Positions 1 through 9,074 are shown, counted from the stretch's first letter. The stretch is 64,000 nucleotides of DNA from Candidatus Nitricoxidireducens bremensis (GCA_030247725.1 JAOTRT010000010.1:81775-145774); one strand, 5' to 3'. The notes: a model not told the origin generated them from the letters alone. Program-made: numbers and translations.

Positions 1-2
1 TG

Positions 3-773
3 CTGTTCTCCGACGTGCGCAGCTTCACGACGATCACCGAGCAGCTCGGCGCCCAGGGCACCGTGGCCCTGCTCAACGAATACTTCACGCTGATGGTGGA
101 CTGCATCCAGCGCGAGGAGGGCATGCTCGACAAGTTCATCGGCGACGCCATCATGGCGGCCTTCGGCATCCCCGTCGCCCACAACGACGACACCGACCGC
201 GCCGTGCGCGCCGCCATCGCCATGATGCGCGAGCTCTCCTCCTGGAACGCCCACCGCATCGCCGACGGCAAGCTGCCGGTGGACATCGGCATCGGCCTCA
301 ACACCGACGTGGTGGTGTCCGGCAACATCGGCTCGAAGAAGCGCATGGACTACACCATCATCGGCGACGGCGTGAACCTAGCCGCCCGGCTGGAGTCCGC
401 CTGCAAGCAGTACGGCGCCCACATCCTCATCAGCGAATTCACCTACAAGGCACTGAAGGGCACCTATTACAGCCGGGAACTGGACTTCGTCGTCGTCAAG
501 GGCAAGACCAAGCCGGTGGCCATCTACGAACTCCTCGACTACCACACCGAGGAAACCTACCCCCACATGATCGATGCCCTGCACCAGTTCAAGGCCGGCC
601 TGGTCAAGTACCGCCAGTGCAAGTGGGAGGAAGCGGCGCAGGCCTTCGAGGAAGTGCTGACCATGAACCCGAACGACAAGGCGGCAAAGCTCTATATCGA
701 ACGCTGCCAACACCTGGCGGAGAATCCGCCCGGGCCGGAATGGGACGGCGTCTGGGTGATGGAATCGAAGTAG
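3..773 (+). CDS. Class III adenylate/guanylate cyclase, 5' truncated by the window
   Basis: This is the C-terminal part of a class III nucleotidyl cyclase, which makes a cyclic nucleotide second messenger (usually cAMP) from the triphosphate. The frame is open from base 3, so the gene begins left of the window. The visible 256 residues enter the catalytic domain at FSDVRSFT, whose Asp is one metal ligand. The second metal Asp is in GDAIMAAFG, and the conserved GDGVNLAARLE segment follows. After about residue 185 there is a helical tail with a TPR-like unit (WEEAAQAFEEVLTMNPND). The sensory N-terminus cannot be seen, so the input signal is unknown. The gene converges on sspB. Confidence 0.93.
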   Translation: MFSDVRSFTTITEQLGAQGTVALLNEYFTLMVDCIQREEGMLDKFIGDAIMAAFGIPVAHNDDTDRAVRAAIAMMRELSSWNAHRIADGKLPVDIGIGLNTDVVVSGNIGSKKRMDYTIIGDGVNLAARLESACKQYGAHILISEFTYKALKGTYYSRELDFVVVKGKTKPVAIYELLDYHTEETYPHMIDALHQFKAGLVKYRQCKWEEAAQAFEEVLTMNPNDKAAKLYIERCQHLAENPPGPEWDGVWVMESK

Positions 774-800
774 CCGCCGCCGGCCCGTCGGGCCGTCCGG

Positions 801-1235
801 CTACTTGATGCGCGTGAGGTGGGGCCGGCCGCCGGCCGGTCTCTCGGGCGGCGCCGCCACCGGCTCGGTGGCGCCCGCGGGTTCGGCTGCCGGCGCTTCC
901 GTCGCCGCGGTTTCCTCTTCGTCTTCCGTCGCGCCGATCTCGAAGGCCATGCCCTGGCCGTTCTCGCGGGCGAAGATCGCCGCAACACGGTCGATGGGCA
1001 CCGCCACGGGGAAGGCATTGCCGCTGAAGCGGGCCTGGAAGGTGATCTCCTCGTTGCCCATCATGAGCTGATGGGTGGCATCCGGGCCGATGTTCAGGGT
1101 GATCTGGCCGTCCTTGACGTGCTCGCGCGGCACGCGCGTACGCGAGTCCACCACGACGGAAAGGTAAGGCACGAAGCCCTGGTCGACGCACCATTCAAAA
1201 ATGGCGCGCACCAGGTAGGGCTTGGTGGAAATCAC
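801..1235 (-). CDS. sspB: ClpXP protease specificity-enhancing factor SspB
   Basis: SspB is the adaptor that tethers SsrA-tagged proteins to ClpXP and speeds their degradation in the cytoplasm. The 144 residues have the family layout: a folded N-terminal domain (STKPYLVRAIFEWCVDQGF, then VPREHVKDGQITLNIGPDA), an acidic Ala/Glu/Pro-rich linker from about residue 105, and a short basic C-terminal tail (RPHLTRIK) of the kind that binds the ClpX zinc domain. The start is a GTG at 1235 without a clear ribosome site. It lies 28 bases after sspA, so the two probably form one transcript. Confidence 0.93.
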   Translation of the reverse strand: MISTKPYLVRAIFEWCVDQGFVPYLSVVVDSRTRVPREHVKDGQITLNIGPDATHQLMMGNEEITFQARFSGNAFPVAVPIDRVAAIFARENGQGMAFEIGATEDEEETAATEAPAAEPAGATEPVAAPPERPAGGRPHLTRIK

Positions 1236-1263
1236 GACGGCAAGAAGCGATGCACCGCCGGAA

Positions 1264-1860
1264 TCAGCGGCGCATCACCTTCTCGGAAGGCGTCAGGGCG
1301 TCGATGAAACCCTGACGCGAGAACACCAGCTGCGAGTACTTGAGCAGCGGTGCAGCGGCCTTCGGCAGTTCGATACCGTAGTGGTCGAGACGCCACAGCA
1401 GCGGCGCAATGGCCACGTCGAGCATGGAGAACTCGTCGCCCATCATGTACTTCTGCTTGCCGAAGAGCGGCGCCAGCTCCGTGAGACGGTCGCGCACGTG
1501 GAGGCGAGACTTGTCGGCCGACTTGGCGTTCTTTTCGAGCGCGTCGATGTGGCTGAACAGCTCGTGCTCCATCGTAAACAGCAGTTGGCGCGCCCGCGCC
1601 CGCGTCTGCGGCTCGGGCGGCATCAGTTGCGGATGCGGGAAGCGCTCGTCGATGTACTCGTTGATGATGTTGGCCTCGTAGAGCACGAGGTCGCGATCGA
1701 CGAGCACCGGCACCCGGTTGTACGGGTTGATGACGGCAATGTCTTCCGGTTTGTTGAACAGGTCGACGTCGATCACCTGGAAGTCCATCTGCTTCTCGTA
1801 CAGGACGATGCGGCAGCGATGGCTGAATGGACACGTCGTGCCCGAGTACAGATTCATCAT
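1264..1860 (-). CDS. sspA: Stringent starvation protein A (GST-like RNA polymerase-associated protein)
   Basis: SspA is a glutathione-S-transferase-fold protein that binds RNA polymerase and changes transcription in starvation and stationary phase. The thioredoxin-like N-terminal half carries TCPFSHRCRIVLYEK and NPYNRVPVLVDRD; the helical C-terminal half follows from about residue 85. The frame stays open to 1938, but the family begins at MMNLYSGT, so the ATG at 1860 is chosen; this gives 198 residues. It lies between the bc1 genes and sspB, the usual betaproteobacterial order petABC-sspA-sspB. Confidence 0.94.
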   Translation of the reverse strand: MMNLYSGTTCPFSHRCRIVLYEKQMDFQVIDVDLFNKPEDIAVINPYNRVPVLVDRDLVLYEANIINEYIDERFPHPQLMPPEPQTRARARQLLFTMEHELFSHIDALEKNAKSADKSRLHVRDRLTELAPLFGKQKYMMGDEFSMLDVAIAPLLWRLDHYGIELPKAAAPLLKYSQLVFSRQGFIDALTPSEKVMRR

Positions 1861-1962
1861 GGTACTCGTACCCCAGGAATAATCGGCATCACGCACGACC
1901 TTGCGGACAGGCGGTGCACTCATTTCACGATGCCCCATAAATAACGTCAGTCACCAGACGGT

Positions 1963-2673
1963 TCAATGAATGTCTTTCCAGTACTCGCGTTTGAGCGCGT
2001 ACGCAAAGACGAAAAGTACTGCAAGAGCGATGAGTACAACAACGCCGAGCGACTTGCGGAACTCGGCCATCGGCTCGCCCATGTAGGCCAGGAAGGCCAC
2101 CAGGTTGCCGACCATGGCGTCGTACTCTTGCGGCGAGAGCTTACCCGGCTCTTCCAGCTTGAGCTTGTGATCCGCGCCCATGACCTGGTCGCCCTGCAGT
2201 TCCCACAGCACATGGGGCATGCCGACGTTCTCGAAGACGACGTTGTTCCAGCCGGTCGGCCGCTCGCTGTCGCGATAGAAGCCGCGCAGGTAGGTATACA
2301 GCCAGTCGGAACCGGAACCGAACTCGGACGAGCGGGCACGGGCGATGACCGTCAGGTCGGGCGGCGCGGCGCCGAACCAGACCTTGGAGTCGGCGCTCTT
2401 CATGGCGATCGTCATGGGCTCGCCGACCTTGTCGGCCGTGAACAGCAGGTTGTCCTTGATCTGCTTGTCGGTGAGGCCGATGTCCGTCAGGCGGTTGTAG
2501 CGCATGTAGGACGCCGAGTGACAGTTCAGGCAGTAATTCACGAAGACCTTGGCGCCGTGCTGGAGCGCCGCAAAGTCCCGCGAATGGTCGGGCGCCTTGT
2601 CGAGGTGGAGCTCGACGTCGCTGGCAAAGGCCAGCAGGGGTGCCGACAGCAGTACAAGCAGCAGTTTTTTCAT
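1963..2673 (-). CDS. petC: Ubiquinol-cytochrome c reductase, cytochrome c1 subunit
   Basis: Cytochrome c1 carries electrons from the Rieske protein of the bc1 complex to soluble cytochrome c on the periplasmic side. The 236 residues begin with a Sec signal peptide (MKKLLLVLLSAPLLAFA), followed by one heme c site (CLNCH, about residue 48). The MPHVLWE region probably supplies the Met heme ligand. A C-terminal membrane anchor (about residues 209-226) ends in the basic sequence KREYWKDIH. Its start codon overlaps the cytochrome b stop by four bases, so the two genes are translationally coupled. Confidence 0.96.
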   Translation of the reverse strand: MKKLLLVLLSAPLLAFASDVELHLDKAPDHSRDFAALQHGAKVFVNYCLNCHSASYMRYNRLTDIGLTDKQIKDNLLFTADKVGEPMTIAMKSADSKVWFGAAPPDLTVIARARSSEFGSGSDWLYTYLRGFYRDSERPTGWNNVVFENVGMPHVLWELQGDQVMGADHKLKLEEPGKLSPQEYDAMVGNLVAFLAYMGEPMAEFRKSLGVVVLIALAVLFVFAYALKREYWKDIH

Positions 2674-3968
2674 TTGAACGTCACCCTATCCGGTTCGGGC
2701 TGGCACTTGTCCAACTTGGTATAGATCGGCATCAGGAAGAAGAAGGCGAAGTAGATGATGGTGCAGATCTGGGACACCAGGGTGCGGCCCGGCGTCGGCG
2801 CCAGCATGCCCAGGTAGCCAAGAATGAAGAAGCACACCACGAAGATCGCCAGGGCGCTCTTGTAGATCGGGCCGCGGTAGCGGATCGACTTCACCGGGCT
2901 ACGGTCCAGCCAGGGCAGCAGGAAGAACACCATCACGCCCAGGCCCATGAAGATCACGCCCCACAGCTTGGCGTCGAGCCAGAAGAAGTTCACCGTATTG
3001 GCGCGCAGGATCGAGTAGTACGGCGTGAAGTACCACACCGGGGCGATATGGGGCGGCGTCTTCAGCGGATCGGCGGGGAAGAAGTTGTTGAACTCCAGGA
3101 AGTAGCCGCCGCCTTCGGGCATGAAGAAAACGATGACCGCGAAGAACATCAGGAAGACCACCACGCCGACGATGTCCTTCACCGTGTAGTACGGGTGGAA
3201 GGGGATGCCGTCCAGCGGAATGCCGTTGGCGTCCTTCTTCTTCTTGATCTCGACGCCGTCCGGGTTGTTGGAGCCGACTTCGTGCAGTGCGATGATGTGC
3301 GCGGCGACGAGGCCGGCCAGGGCGAACGGCACGGCGATGACGTGGAAGGAGAAGAAGCGGTTCAGGGTCGCATCGCCGACGACGAAGTCGCCGCGGATGA
3401 ACACGGACAGGTCCGGTCCGATCAGCGGGATCGCCGAGAACAGGTTCACGATCACCTGGGCGCCCCAGTAGGACATCTGCCCCCATGGCAGCAGGTAGCC
3501 GAAGAAGGCTTCCGCCATCAGGCACAGGAAGATCAGCACGCCGAAGATCCAGATCAGCTCGCGCGGCTTGCGGTAGGAACCGTAGAGCATGCCGCGGAAC
3601 ATGTGCAGATAGACGACGATGAAGAAGGCCGAAGCCCCCGTGGAGTGCATGTAGCGGATGATCCAGCCCAGCGGCACGTCGCGCATGATGTACTCGACGC
3701 TGGCGAAGGCCACCGGCACGCCGGAGGCGTTCAGCGAGGCATCGGGCTTGAAGTGCATCGTCAGGAAGATGCCGGTGACGATCTGGTTGACCAGCACCAG
3801 CAGGGCCAGGGAACCAAAGAAGTACCAGAAGTTGAAGTTCTTCGGCGCGTAATACTTGGCCAGGTGCTCGTTCCACAGGGCAGTGGCCGGGAAGCGGGCA
3901 TCCACCCATTCCAGCAGGCCGCCGAGCATGGAACCGTCGGACTTGAACTTGTCAGCGTTCGATGCCAT
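2670..3968 (-). CDS. petB: Ubiquinol-cytochrome c reductase, cytochrome b subunit
   Basis: This is the membrane core of the bc1 complex. It holds two b hemes and the quinol oxidation and quinone reduction sites. The 432 residues contain many membrane helices. Family landmarks are visible: GYLLPWGQMSYWGAQVI at the quinol site, an SFHVIAVPFAL helix with heme-ligand His, the PEGG variant of the PEWY position, and IAPVWYFTPYYSILRA. It lies between the Rieske gene (3 bases upstream) and cytochrome c1 (4-base overlap), so it is the middle gene of a three-gene operon. Confidence 0.96.
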   Translation of the reverse strand: MASNADKFKSDGSMLGGLLEWVDARFPATALWNEHLAKYYAPKNFNFWYFFGSLALLVLVNQIVTGIFLTMHFKPDASLNASGVPVAFASVEYIMRDVPLGWIIRYMHSTGASAFFIVVYLHMFRGMLYGSYRKPRELIWIFGVLIFLCLMAEAFFGYLLPWGQMSYWGAQVIVNLFSAIPLIGPDLSVFIRGDFVVGDATLNRFFSFHVIAVPFALAGLVAAHIIALHEVGSNNPDGVEIKKKKDANGIPLDGIPFHPYYTVKDIVGVVVFLMFFAVIVFFMPEGGGYFLEFNNFFPADPLKTPPHIAPVWYFTPYYSILRANTVNFFWLDAKLWGVIFMGLGVMVFFLLPWLDRSPVKSIRYRGPIYKSALAIFVVCFFILGYLGMLAPTPGRTLVSQICTIIYFAFFFLMPIYTKLDKCQPEPDRVTFK

Positions 3969-3971
3969 CGC

Positions 3972-4568
3972 TTAGGCCCCCTTCTTGTCTTCGCCGATGA
4001 TGAGCTTGGCATCACCAACGTACATGTGCGGCGGCACTTCCAGGTTGTCGGGCGCCGGCTTGCTCTTGTAGACGCGTCCAGCCAGGTCGAAAGTCGAGCC
4101 GTGGCAGGGGCAGAGGAAACCGCCGGTCCATTCGGGATCGATGCCGGACTCGGCACCGGTCTTGAACTTGTCGGTCGGCGAGCAGCCCAGGTGGGTGCAG
4201 ATGCCGACGGCAACCAGGTATTCCGGCTTGATGGAGCGGAACTCGTTCTTCGCGTAATCCGGCTGCATGTTGCGCTCGGACTTGGGATCGGCCATCTTGT
4301 CGCTGACTTTGGCGATGCCGTCGAGCATCTCCTTGGTACGGTGGATGATCCAGACGGGCTTGCCGCGCCATTCGACGGTCATCATTTGACCGGGAGCCAG
4401 CTTGCTGATGTCGACCTCCACCGGGGCACCCGCGGATTTCGCACGCTCGGAAGGCGCAAAACTGGCGAGGAAAGGCACCGCGGCGGCAACACCCGCCACA
4501 CCGCCGACCGTCGCCGTAGCAACGATCAAGCGGCGCCGACCGCAATCCACTTTTTCATCACAGCTCAT
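3972..4568 (-). CDS. petA: Ubiquinol-cytochrome c reductase, Rieske iron-sulfur subunit
   Basis: This subunit takes the first electron from ubiquinol and passes it to cytochrome c1. The two ligand boxes of the Rieske 2Fe-2S cluster are intact: CTHLGC and CPCHGS. The N-terminus (GRRRLIVATATVGGVAG) is a Tat-type signal that is normally retained as the membrane anchor, which fits export of an already folded cluster protein. The 198 residues match the family length. It is the first gene of the petABC operon; the roughly 110 bases upstream should hold the promoter. Confidence 0.96.
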   Translation of the reverse strand: MSCDEKVDCGRRRLIVATATVGGVAGVAAAVPFLASFAPSERAKSAGAPVEVDISKLAPGQMMTVEWRGKPVWIIHRTKEMLDGIAKVSDKMADPKSERNMQPDYAKNEFRSIKPEYLVAVGICTHLGCSPTDKFKTGAESGIDPEWTGGFLCPCHGSTFDLAGRVYKSKPAPDNLEVPPHMYVGDAKLIIGEDKKGA

Positions 4569-4676
4569 GGTGATTTCCCTGACTTGGAAGGACTACAACC
4601 CGAAAGGTCGGCGATTATACAGAAGCCATTGTCTGAATTAAAGCCCGGATTAGGTCTTGCTTATGGAAGCAAGCGC

Positions 4677-5873
4677 TTAAATTGCACCATCCTGGTGCAT
4701 TTTTCGGATTTCCTCCGCCGAAAAACCCAGCCCGGCCAAAATCTCGTCCGTATGTTCGCCGAGAGCAGGACCGAGCCATTCCGTGCTGCCCGGCGTCTCC
4801 GTCAGTTTGGGGACGATGCCGGGGATGCGGAACTCCCGGCCGTCGGGCAGGCGCGCCGTCTCGATCATGGCCCGGGCCAGATATTGTGGGTCACGGAAGA
4901 TGTCTTCCGCCGAATAGATGCGGCTCGCGGGCACCTGGGCCGCCGCCGTGGTCGCCAGCACCTCCTCCGCCGTATGGGCCGCCACCCAGGCGTCGATGAC
5001 GCCGTAGATCTCCGCCGCCCGGGCATCGCGCCCGGCGTTGGTCGCCAGGTCCGGCGCCGCCGCCAGATCCTCGCGGCCGATGGCCTTCATGAAGCGGTTG
5101 AAGATCGCGTCGCCGTTGGCGCCGATGATGAGGTGCCTGCCGTCCTTCGTCGTATGGGTGTTGGAGGGCGTGATGCCCGGCATCACGTTGCCCGTACGCT
5201 CCCGCAGGAAGCCGAAGACGTCGAACTCCGGCACCAGGCTCTCCATCATGGCGAACACCGCCTCGTAGAGCGCCACATCGACGACCTGACCCTGCCCGCC
5301 ATTCACCTCTTTATGGCGCAGCGCCATCAACGCACCGATGGCGCCCCACAGAGCCGCGATGGAATCGCCGATGGAAACCCCCGTCTTGACGGGCGGCCGG
5401 TCGGGAAAGCCCGTGATGTAGCGCAGTCCGCCCATGGACTCGCCGATGGCCCCGAAGCCCGGCTGGCTCGCCATGGGCCCCGTCTGGCCGAAGCCCGACA
5501 GGCGCACCATGACCAGCCCCGGATTCAGGGCCGACAGCACCTCCCAGCCCAAGCCCAGCTTCTCCAGCACGCCGGGACGGAAGTTCTCCACCACGATGTC
5601 GGCACCGGCCACCAGCTTCTTCACCGCCGCCACCGCGTCGGGATGCTTGAGGTTGGCCGTCATGGACTTCTTGTTGCGGGACTGGACGTACCACCAAAGC
5701 GACGTGCCCTCGTAGAGCTTGCGCCAGGACCGCAGCGGGTCCCCCTCCCCCGGCGCCTCGATCTTCACCACCTCGGCCCCGAACTCGGCCAGGATGCGCG
5801 TGCAGAACGGCCCGGCGATCAGCGTGCCGAACTCGACGACGCGCACGCCGACGAGGGGTTTGGATTGCGTCAT
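4677..5873 (-). CDS. Class III CoA-transferase (CaiB/BaiF family)
   Basis: This cytoplasmic enzyme moves coenzyme A between carboxylic acids through a mixed anhydride on an Asp. The N-terminal signature (VRVVEFGTLIAGPFCTRILA) and the catalytic Asp in the SIGDS motif (Asp170) are present, and the 398 residues match the family. The frame stays open to 6029, but the ATG at 5873 follows a GGGAG ribosome site and begins the conserved domain. The substrate cannot be read from sequence; there is no acyl-CoA dehydrogenase or ligase next to it. The TGCACCA/TGGTGCA palindrome at its 3' end lies inside the last codons. Confidence 0.9.
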   Translation of the reverse strand: MTQSKPLVGVRVVEFGTLIAGPFCTRILAEFGAEVVKIEAPGEGDPLRSWRKLYEGTSLWWYVQSRNKKSMTANLKHPDAVAAVKKLVAGADIVVENFRPGVLEKLGLGWEVLSALNPGLVMVRLSGFGQTGPMASQPGFGAIGESMGGLRYITGFPDRPPVKTGVSIGDSIAALWGAIGALMALRHKEVNGGQGQVVDVALYEAVFAMMESLVPEFDVFGFLRERTGNVMPGITPSNTHTTKDGRHLIIGANGDAIFNRFMKAIGREDLAAAPDLATNAGRDARAAEIYGVIDAWVAAHTAEEVLATTAAAQVPASRIYSAEDIFRDPQYLARAMIETARLPDGREFRIPGIVPKLTETPGSTEWLGPALGEHTDEILAGLGFSAEEIRKMHQDGAI

Positions 5874-5925
5874 GAAGCTTCTCCCAAAACATTCGATGGA
5901 ACCCCGCACCCGGCGGCATCCCGAA

Positions 5926-6234
5926 TCAAGGCAGGTCGTCCGCCCCCGCGTAGCCCGCCTCCCGTTGGCTGTGGATCGCCAGCACGAACACGATGTCCAT
6001 CTCCGCCACGTAGCGGTAGAGGGCCACATACCCGTGGGCGCGGCGGCCGATCACCAGCTCCCGCTTGCCGCCCGCCGCGGGACGGCCGATCAGCGGGTTG
6101 TGTTCCAGCACGTCGATGGCCGCAATGATTTCCCGGATACGCTGGGCCGGATCGGCCGCCTCATGCTGCGCCAGACGCTCCAGGATGCGCTCGAAGTCCC
6201 CCCGGACCTCGGGCGCCAGTTCGATGGCCGACAC
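5926..6234 (-). CDS. ParE/RelE-superfamily toxin
   Basis: This is a probable toxin of a type II toxin-antitoxin pair. The 102-residue product has the ParE-like fold signature: a helical N-terminal hairpin (APEVRGDFERILERLAQHE), then AAIDVLEHNPLIGRPAAGG, then beta strands ending in YVALYRYVAEMDIVFVLAIH. ParE toxins poison gyrase and RelE toxins cut mRNA; this sequence is closer to ParE. The chosen start is the GTG two bases after the antitoxin stop. An alternative is a CTG six bases further upstream. Confidence 0.82.
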   Translation of the reverse strand: MSAIELAPEVRGDFERILERLAQHEAADPAQRIREIIAAIDVLEHNPLIGRPAAGGKRELVIGRRAHGYVALYRYVAEMDIVFVLAIHSQREAGYAGADDLP

Positions 6235-6236
6235 GA

Positions 6237-6521
6237 TCAGCGCGCCAACTTGCGCGCCGCCGGCACCTTCGTCGCCTTGCCGGCGAGCCGAGCCTCCAGA
6301 TGCCCGCGCATCTCGCTCCAGGGAATCGTCTTGCCCGACGCCACGATGCGGGCGTAGCGCTCCTCCGCCTCCGCGTCGAAGGCGGCGCGCTGCTCCGCCT
6401 GGGCCGTCTTCTCCGCGATGGCATCGAGGATGAACCCATGGGCCGTCGTCCCAGCCCGCTTCGCCGCCTTGGCGACGCGGGCCTTCAATTCTTCCGGCAG
6501 GCGAATGGTGGTGGTGGACAT
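6237..6521 (-). CDS. Ribbon-helix-helix antitoxin
   Basis: The N-terminal 45 residues (TTIRLPEELKARVAKAAKRA, then a second helix with FILDAIAEK) are a CopG/MetJ-type ribbon-helix-helix DNA-binding domain. The remaining 50 residues are charged and probably wrap around the toxin. The frame is open to 6587, but a GGAG site precedes the ATG at 6521, which also begins the domain. The 94-residue protein should neutralise the adjacent ParE-like toxin and repress the operon promoter. Confidence 0.85.
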   Translation of the reverse strand: MSTTTIRLPEELKARVAKAAKRAGTTAHGFILDAIAEKTAQAEQRAAFDAEAEERYARIVASGKTIPWSEMRGHLEARLAGKATKVPAARKLAR

Positions 6522-6690
6522 GGTCGGCTCCAAAGGCGGGATTGGGAGCCAATGTAGCACAGTGGTGCTACCGAAACTAATTCCCAAGGAATCGGACGTT
6601 GATTCTGGCGACGGCAGGCGACGGACAAACCCAAGCCCCGGCTAAAGTGGGGACAGAATCGGAAAGCCGCATCGGCGCGCTGGGTAACGC

Positions 6691-6720
6691 GCGAAGGCCC
6701 CGAGAAATCGAGGCCTTCGC
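6691..6720. terminator. 13-bp stem-loop after the DUF262 gene
   Basis: Bases 6691-6703 pair with 6708-6720 around a GAAA tetraloop, with one C-A mismatch. It lies just past the stop of the GmrSD-like gene and would end that transcript. The U-tract is poor on both strands, so termination may be inefficient or the stem may instead protect the RNA end. Confidence 0.5.
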
Positions 6721-6730
6721 CCTTTCCGGG

Positions 6731-8629
6731 TCAGGCCGGATCTGAAAGTTTCGGCCGCGGCCAAATCTTGCAGATGGCCTCACCGAGAGCCTTACCCCGT
6801 GCGGAGATCGCATCCTCGTCCCACGACGAAGATGCGTCGAAGTAGCGATTGAGCCGCAGCACCGAATTTCGATACTCGATCAGTTTGGACGCGAACGCCC
6901 CGTTGCTCGCCGCCGGGTTGAGGTGCTTGTTGAGCAGGGTCAGATTCCCCAAGGTGTGCACGGCTCTGTTGCGCGACCGGACGGCGTCGGCCAGCAGCGC
7001 CAGATCGTCCTTGGCGATGTGCGGATACAGCGCCACGTCTGCCGGGATCGCCACGCCGTTCAGCGGCCAATGGGCGTCCCACTTCTGCGGCATGACGTGC
7101 TCGATCTGCAAGCCGGCTGGGATGTCCGAGCTCTCCGTCTTCTTGTTCCGGAGATGGATCTCCAAGCGTTCCAGAATCAACCGCAGGGCCGGCGTCTTGA
7201 TTTCCTTGAACACGGCTCGCGAGATCGCCTTTTCGACAACCTCGCCGTCGGTCGGCCAATGTCGCGTCGTTCCTCCGCCGACGAGCAGCTTCTTGTTCAA
7301 CGCCGGAAGAACCGCGCCTCCGCTCAATCCGCGCAGGCTTCCAACCACGTCGACGAAGAGCTTGTTGTGCTCCTTCGTCTCCTCGCCGGTGAAGACGCGC
7401 CGGGCGATAAACGACTCCACCGCCGACAGGCATCCGTCGATTTGCCCCGCGTCCAGTCCCACCTCCAACTCCAAGAACATGACCAGCGGCAGTGCGGTGG
7501 AAACATCGAAGTCCAGAAGGACGCGGCGAAGATCGGTAGCGGGCAGTTCGGAGGGTTGGGCGGACTCGTAGCGCCGGTAGGCGTCGCCGTAACGCGTGAA
7601 GTCGGCCAACTCCTCCTTGACCGTCGGATACTTCGGCGGCTTGGCTGAAATCCAGCGGCGATACTCCTCATTCACGCGGCGGGCATCCACCATCTGGCCG
7701 GTCTTCACCATGAGGAAATATCGGAGGCCGAGATCGAGCCTCGAATAAGTCCGGCCTCCGCGCTTGACCTCCGCGCTCCAAAAGTCGGTTTCGAACTTGC
7801 TCCAATACTCGGCGAATATTTCGTCGCGGTCGATTTGCTCCTTTTCCGCCCGCATGAAGATGAGGCTGCGAAGAAGGTCAGACTGCGTGAGCGGTTGGCC
7901 CTGCGAGTTAAGCGAGTAGAAGATCTCCTGCGAGTCGTCGCCCTCGGACAGGGAGATTTCCACCACGCAGAAATCCTGCTGCAACGATTGGAGCAGCGCG
8001 AAGGCCGTCTCCTCCCTCGTCTTCGAAAACCCGTCGGCGGTCGCGTCGATCCACGCCGAGATCGTCTTGGAGAAATACAGGTAGGCCTCCGCGAGGTTGC
8101 TACGAGGCTCCGGCTTGCGCTTCCTCGGCAGACACACGAGCGGATGCCGCCGCGCGACCTCGTCGGGGCTCCCGGCGGACACGATGCCGCGGAAGGCGTC
8201 GCGGTTGAGCATCGTCGGCCAGAGCTTGAACAGCTCCTCGTCAGGCTTCTCCATCACATCCGGGTCGGCGTTTTCCAGATACCGCGTCACCGTCCGGTCC
8301 AGCGTCTTCCATTCGTTCTTGCGGGCGATGTCGCGGTAGGCGCAGAACAGGAGTTGGAGCGTGGTCAATCGTTGCTGCCCGTCGATGATGAGGAACCGCT
8401 TCACCTCGCGCGGGGAACTCGGCTTCACTCCCTCGATGATCAGGGCGCCGAGATAGTGGGGATTGGACTTCACGCCCTTCATCGACAGAAGGGCCTTTTC
8501 GGCAACGTCCTCCCACAGGGTCGACCATTGCGGCATCTCCTTCCACACATAGAGCCGCTGGAACATCGGCACGACGTAACGAAGTTGCGAGTTGAAAAGG
8601 GTGTCCAGCGACCTTGGGTTTGCCTGCAT
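6731..8629 (-). CDS. GmrSD-like DUF262/DUF1524 protein (probable Type IV restriction / defense nuclease)
   Basis: The 632-residue protein joins an N-terminal DUF262 domain, with the nucleotide-binding signature IDGQQRLTTLQLL (Asp83-Gly-Gln-Gln-Arg), to a C-terminal DUF1524 His-Me finger nuclease. The nuclease box is IEHVMPQ, followed by LGNLTLLNKHLNP. This is the domain plan of single-chain GmrSD enzymes, NTP-dependent nucleases that cut modified phage DNA; that role is inferred from family. The ATG at 8629 has a strong GAGGAG site; the frame is open 14 codons further. Base composition is less GC-rich than the flanks, and it stands alone beside a toxin-antitoxin pair, which fits horizontal transfer. 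Confidence 0.85.
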   Translation of the reverse strand: MQANPRSLDTLFNSQLRYVVPMFQRLYVWKEMPQWSTLWEDVAEKALLSMKGVKSNPHYLGALIIEGVKPSSPREVKRFLIIDGQQRLTTLQLLFCAYRDIARKNEWKTLDRTVTRYLENADPDVMEKPDEELFKLWPTMLNRDAFRGIVSAGSPDEVARRHPLVCLPRKRKPEPRSNLAEAYLYFSKTISAWIDATADGFSKTREETAFALLQSLQQDFCVVEISLSEGDDSQEIFYSLNSQGQPLTQSDLLRSLIFMRAEKEQIDRDEIFAEYWSKFETDFWSAEVKRGGRTYSRLDLGLRYFLMVKTGQMVDARRVNEEYRRWISAKPPKYPTVKEELADFTRYGDAYRRYESAQPSELPATDLRRVLLDFDVSTALPLVMFLELEVGLDAGQIDGCLSAVESFIARRVFTGEETKEHNKLFVDVVGSLRGLSGGAVLPALNKKLLVGGGTTRHWPTDGEVVEKAISRAVFKEIKTPALRLILERLEIHLRNKKTESSDIPAGLQIEHVMPQKWDAHWPLNGVAIPADVALYPHIAKDDLALLADAVRSRNRAVHTLGNLTLLNKHLNPAASNGAFASKLIEYRNSVLRLNRYFDASSSWDEDAISARGKALGEAICKIWPRPKLSDPA

Positions 8630-9074
8630 TCCGCGCTCCTCGATTTTTGCGGAATGGTAACCCGTTCGCATGTGGGATAATCGATTTAACTGTCGGGCAT
8701 CTTCGGCGCTTCACCCGCCCTCAGCCCGAGACGCCAGCCATCGATCCAATGCCTCCTTGGTCGTATACATCAGGCTGACCTATCCTCCTCGCACGCATCG
8801 ACCAATACCTTCCTCGATCTAGCCCCAATCAGTGAATAAACAAGCCAACAAATCACCACAGGAGACCGAGGCCAGCCGGGTGGCGTAATTGGCGACCGCC
8901 GCGGCGACGGCGCGTTCGCCGGGGATTTCCGGACCTGCTGTTTGAGCGAAGCGAGTTTGCAGGGCCGGCCGGCGGACGCGCTGGCGCAAGGGGACCCGCA
9001 GGGCGGTCGCCCATGGAGCCGCACGGCTGGCCTCGGTCTCCGGCCAGCGCGCCAAACGGCTCAGAACGGAATCG
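8630..9074. other. Gene-free stretch between the DUF262 gene and recR
   Basis: No convincing gene is seen. On the minus strand, bases 8711-8770 encode a 19-codon frame (MYTTKEALDRWLASRAEGG) that may be the tail of a lost gene. Bases 8770-8870 are AT-richer than the surroundings. Bases 8870-9070 are very GC-rich and open on the minus strand, but without codon bias or recognisable domains. The stretch looks like the join between acquired DNA and the dnaX-recR backbone. Confidence 0.5.

Noticed and set aside
4683..4704. TGCACCA-TCC-TGGTGCA hairpin followed by T's as a plus-strand terminator
   Set aside because: It lies in the last codons of the CoA-transferase, and no plus-strand gene ends there. 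On the minus strand the following tract is weak.
2640..6128. A 1162-codon plus-strand open frame opposite petABC and the CoA-transferase
   Set aside because: It is the antisense shadow of well-supported minus-strand genes in GC-rich DNA. Its composition (His, Gln and Arg rich) and lack of domains are typical of such shadows.
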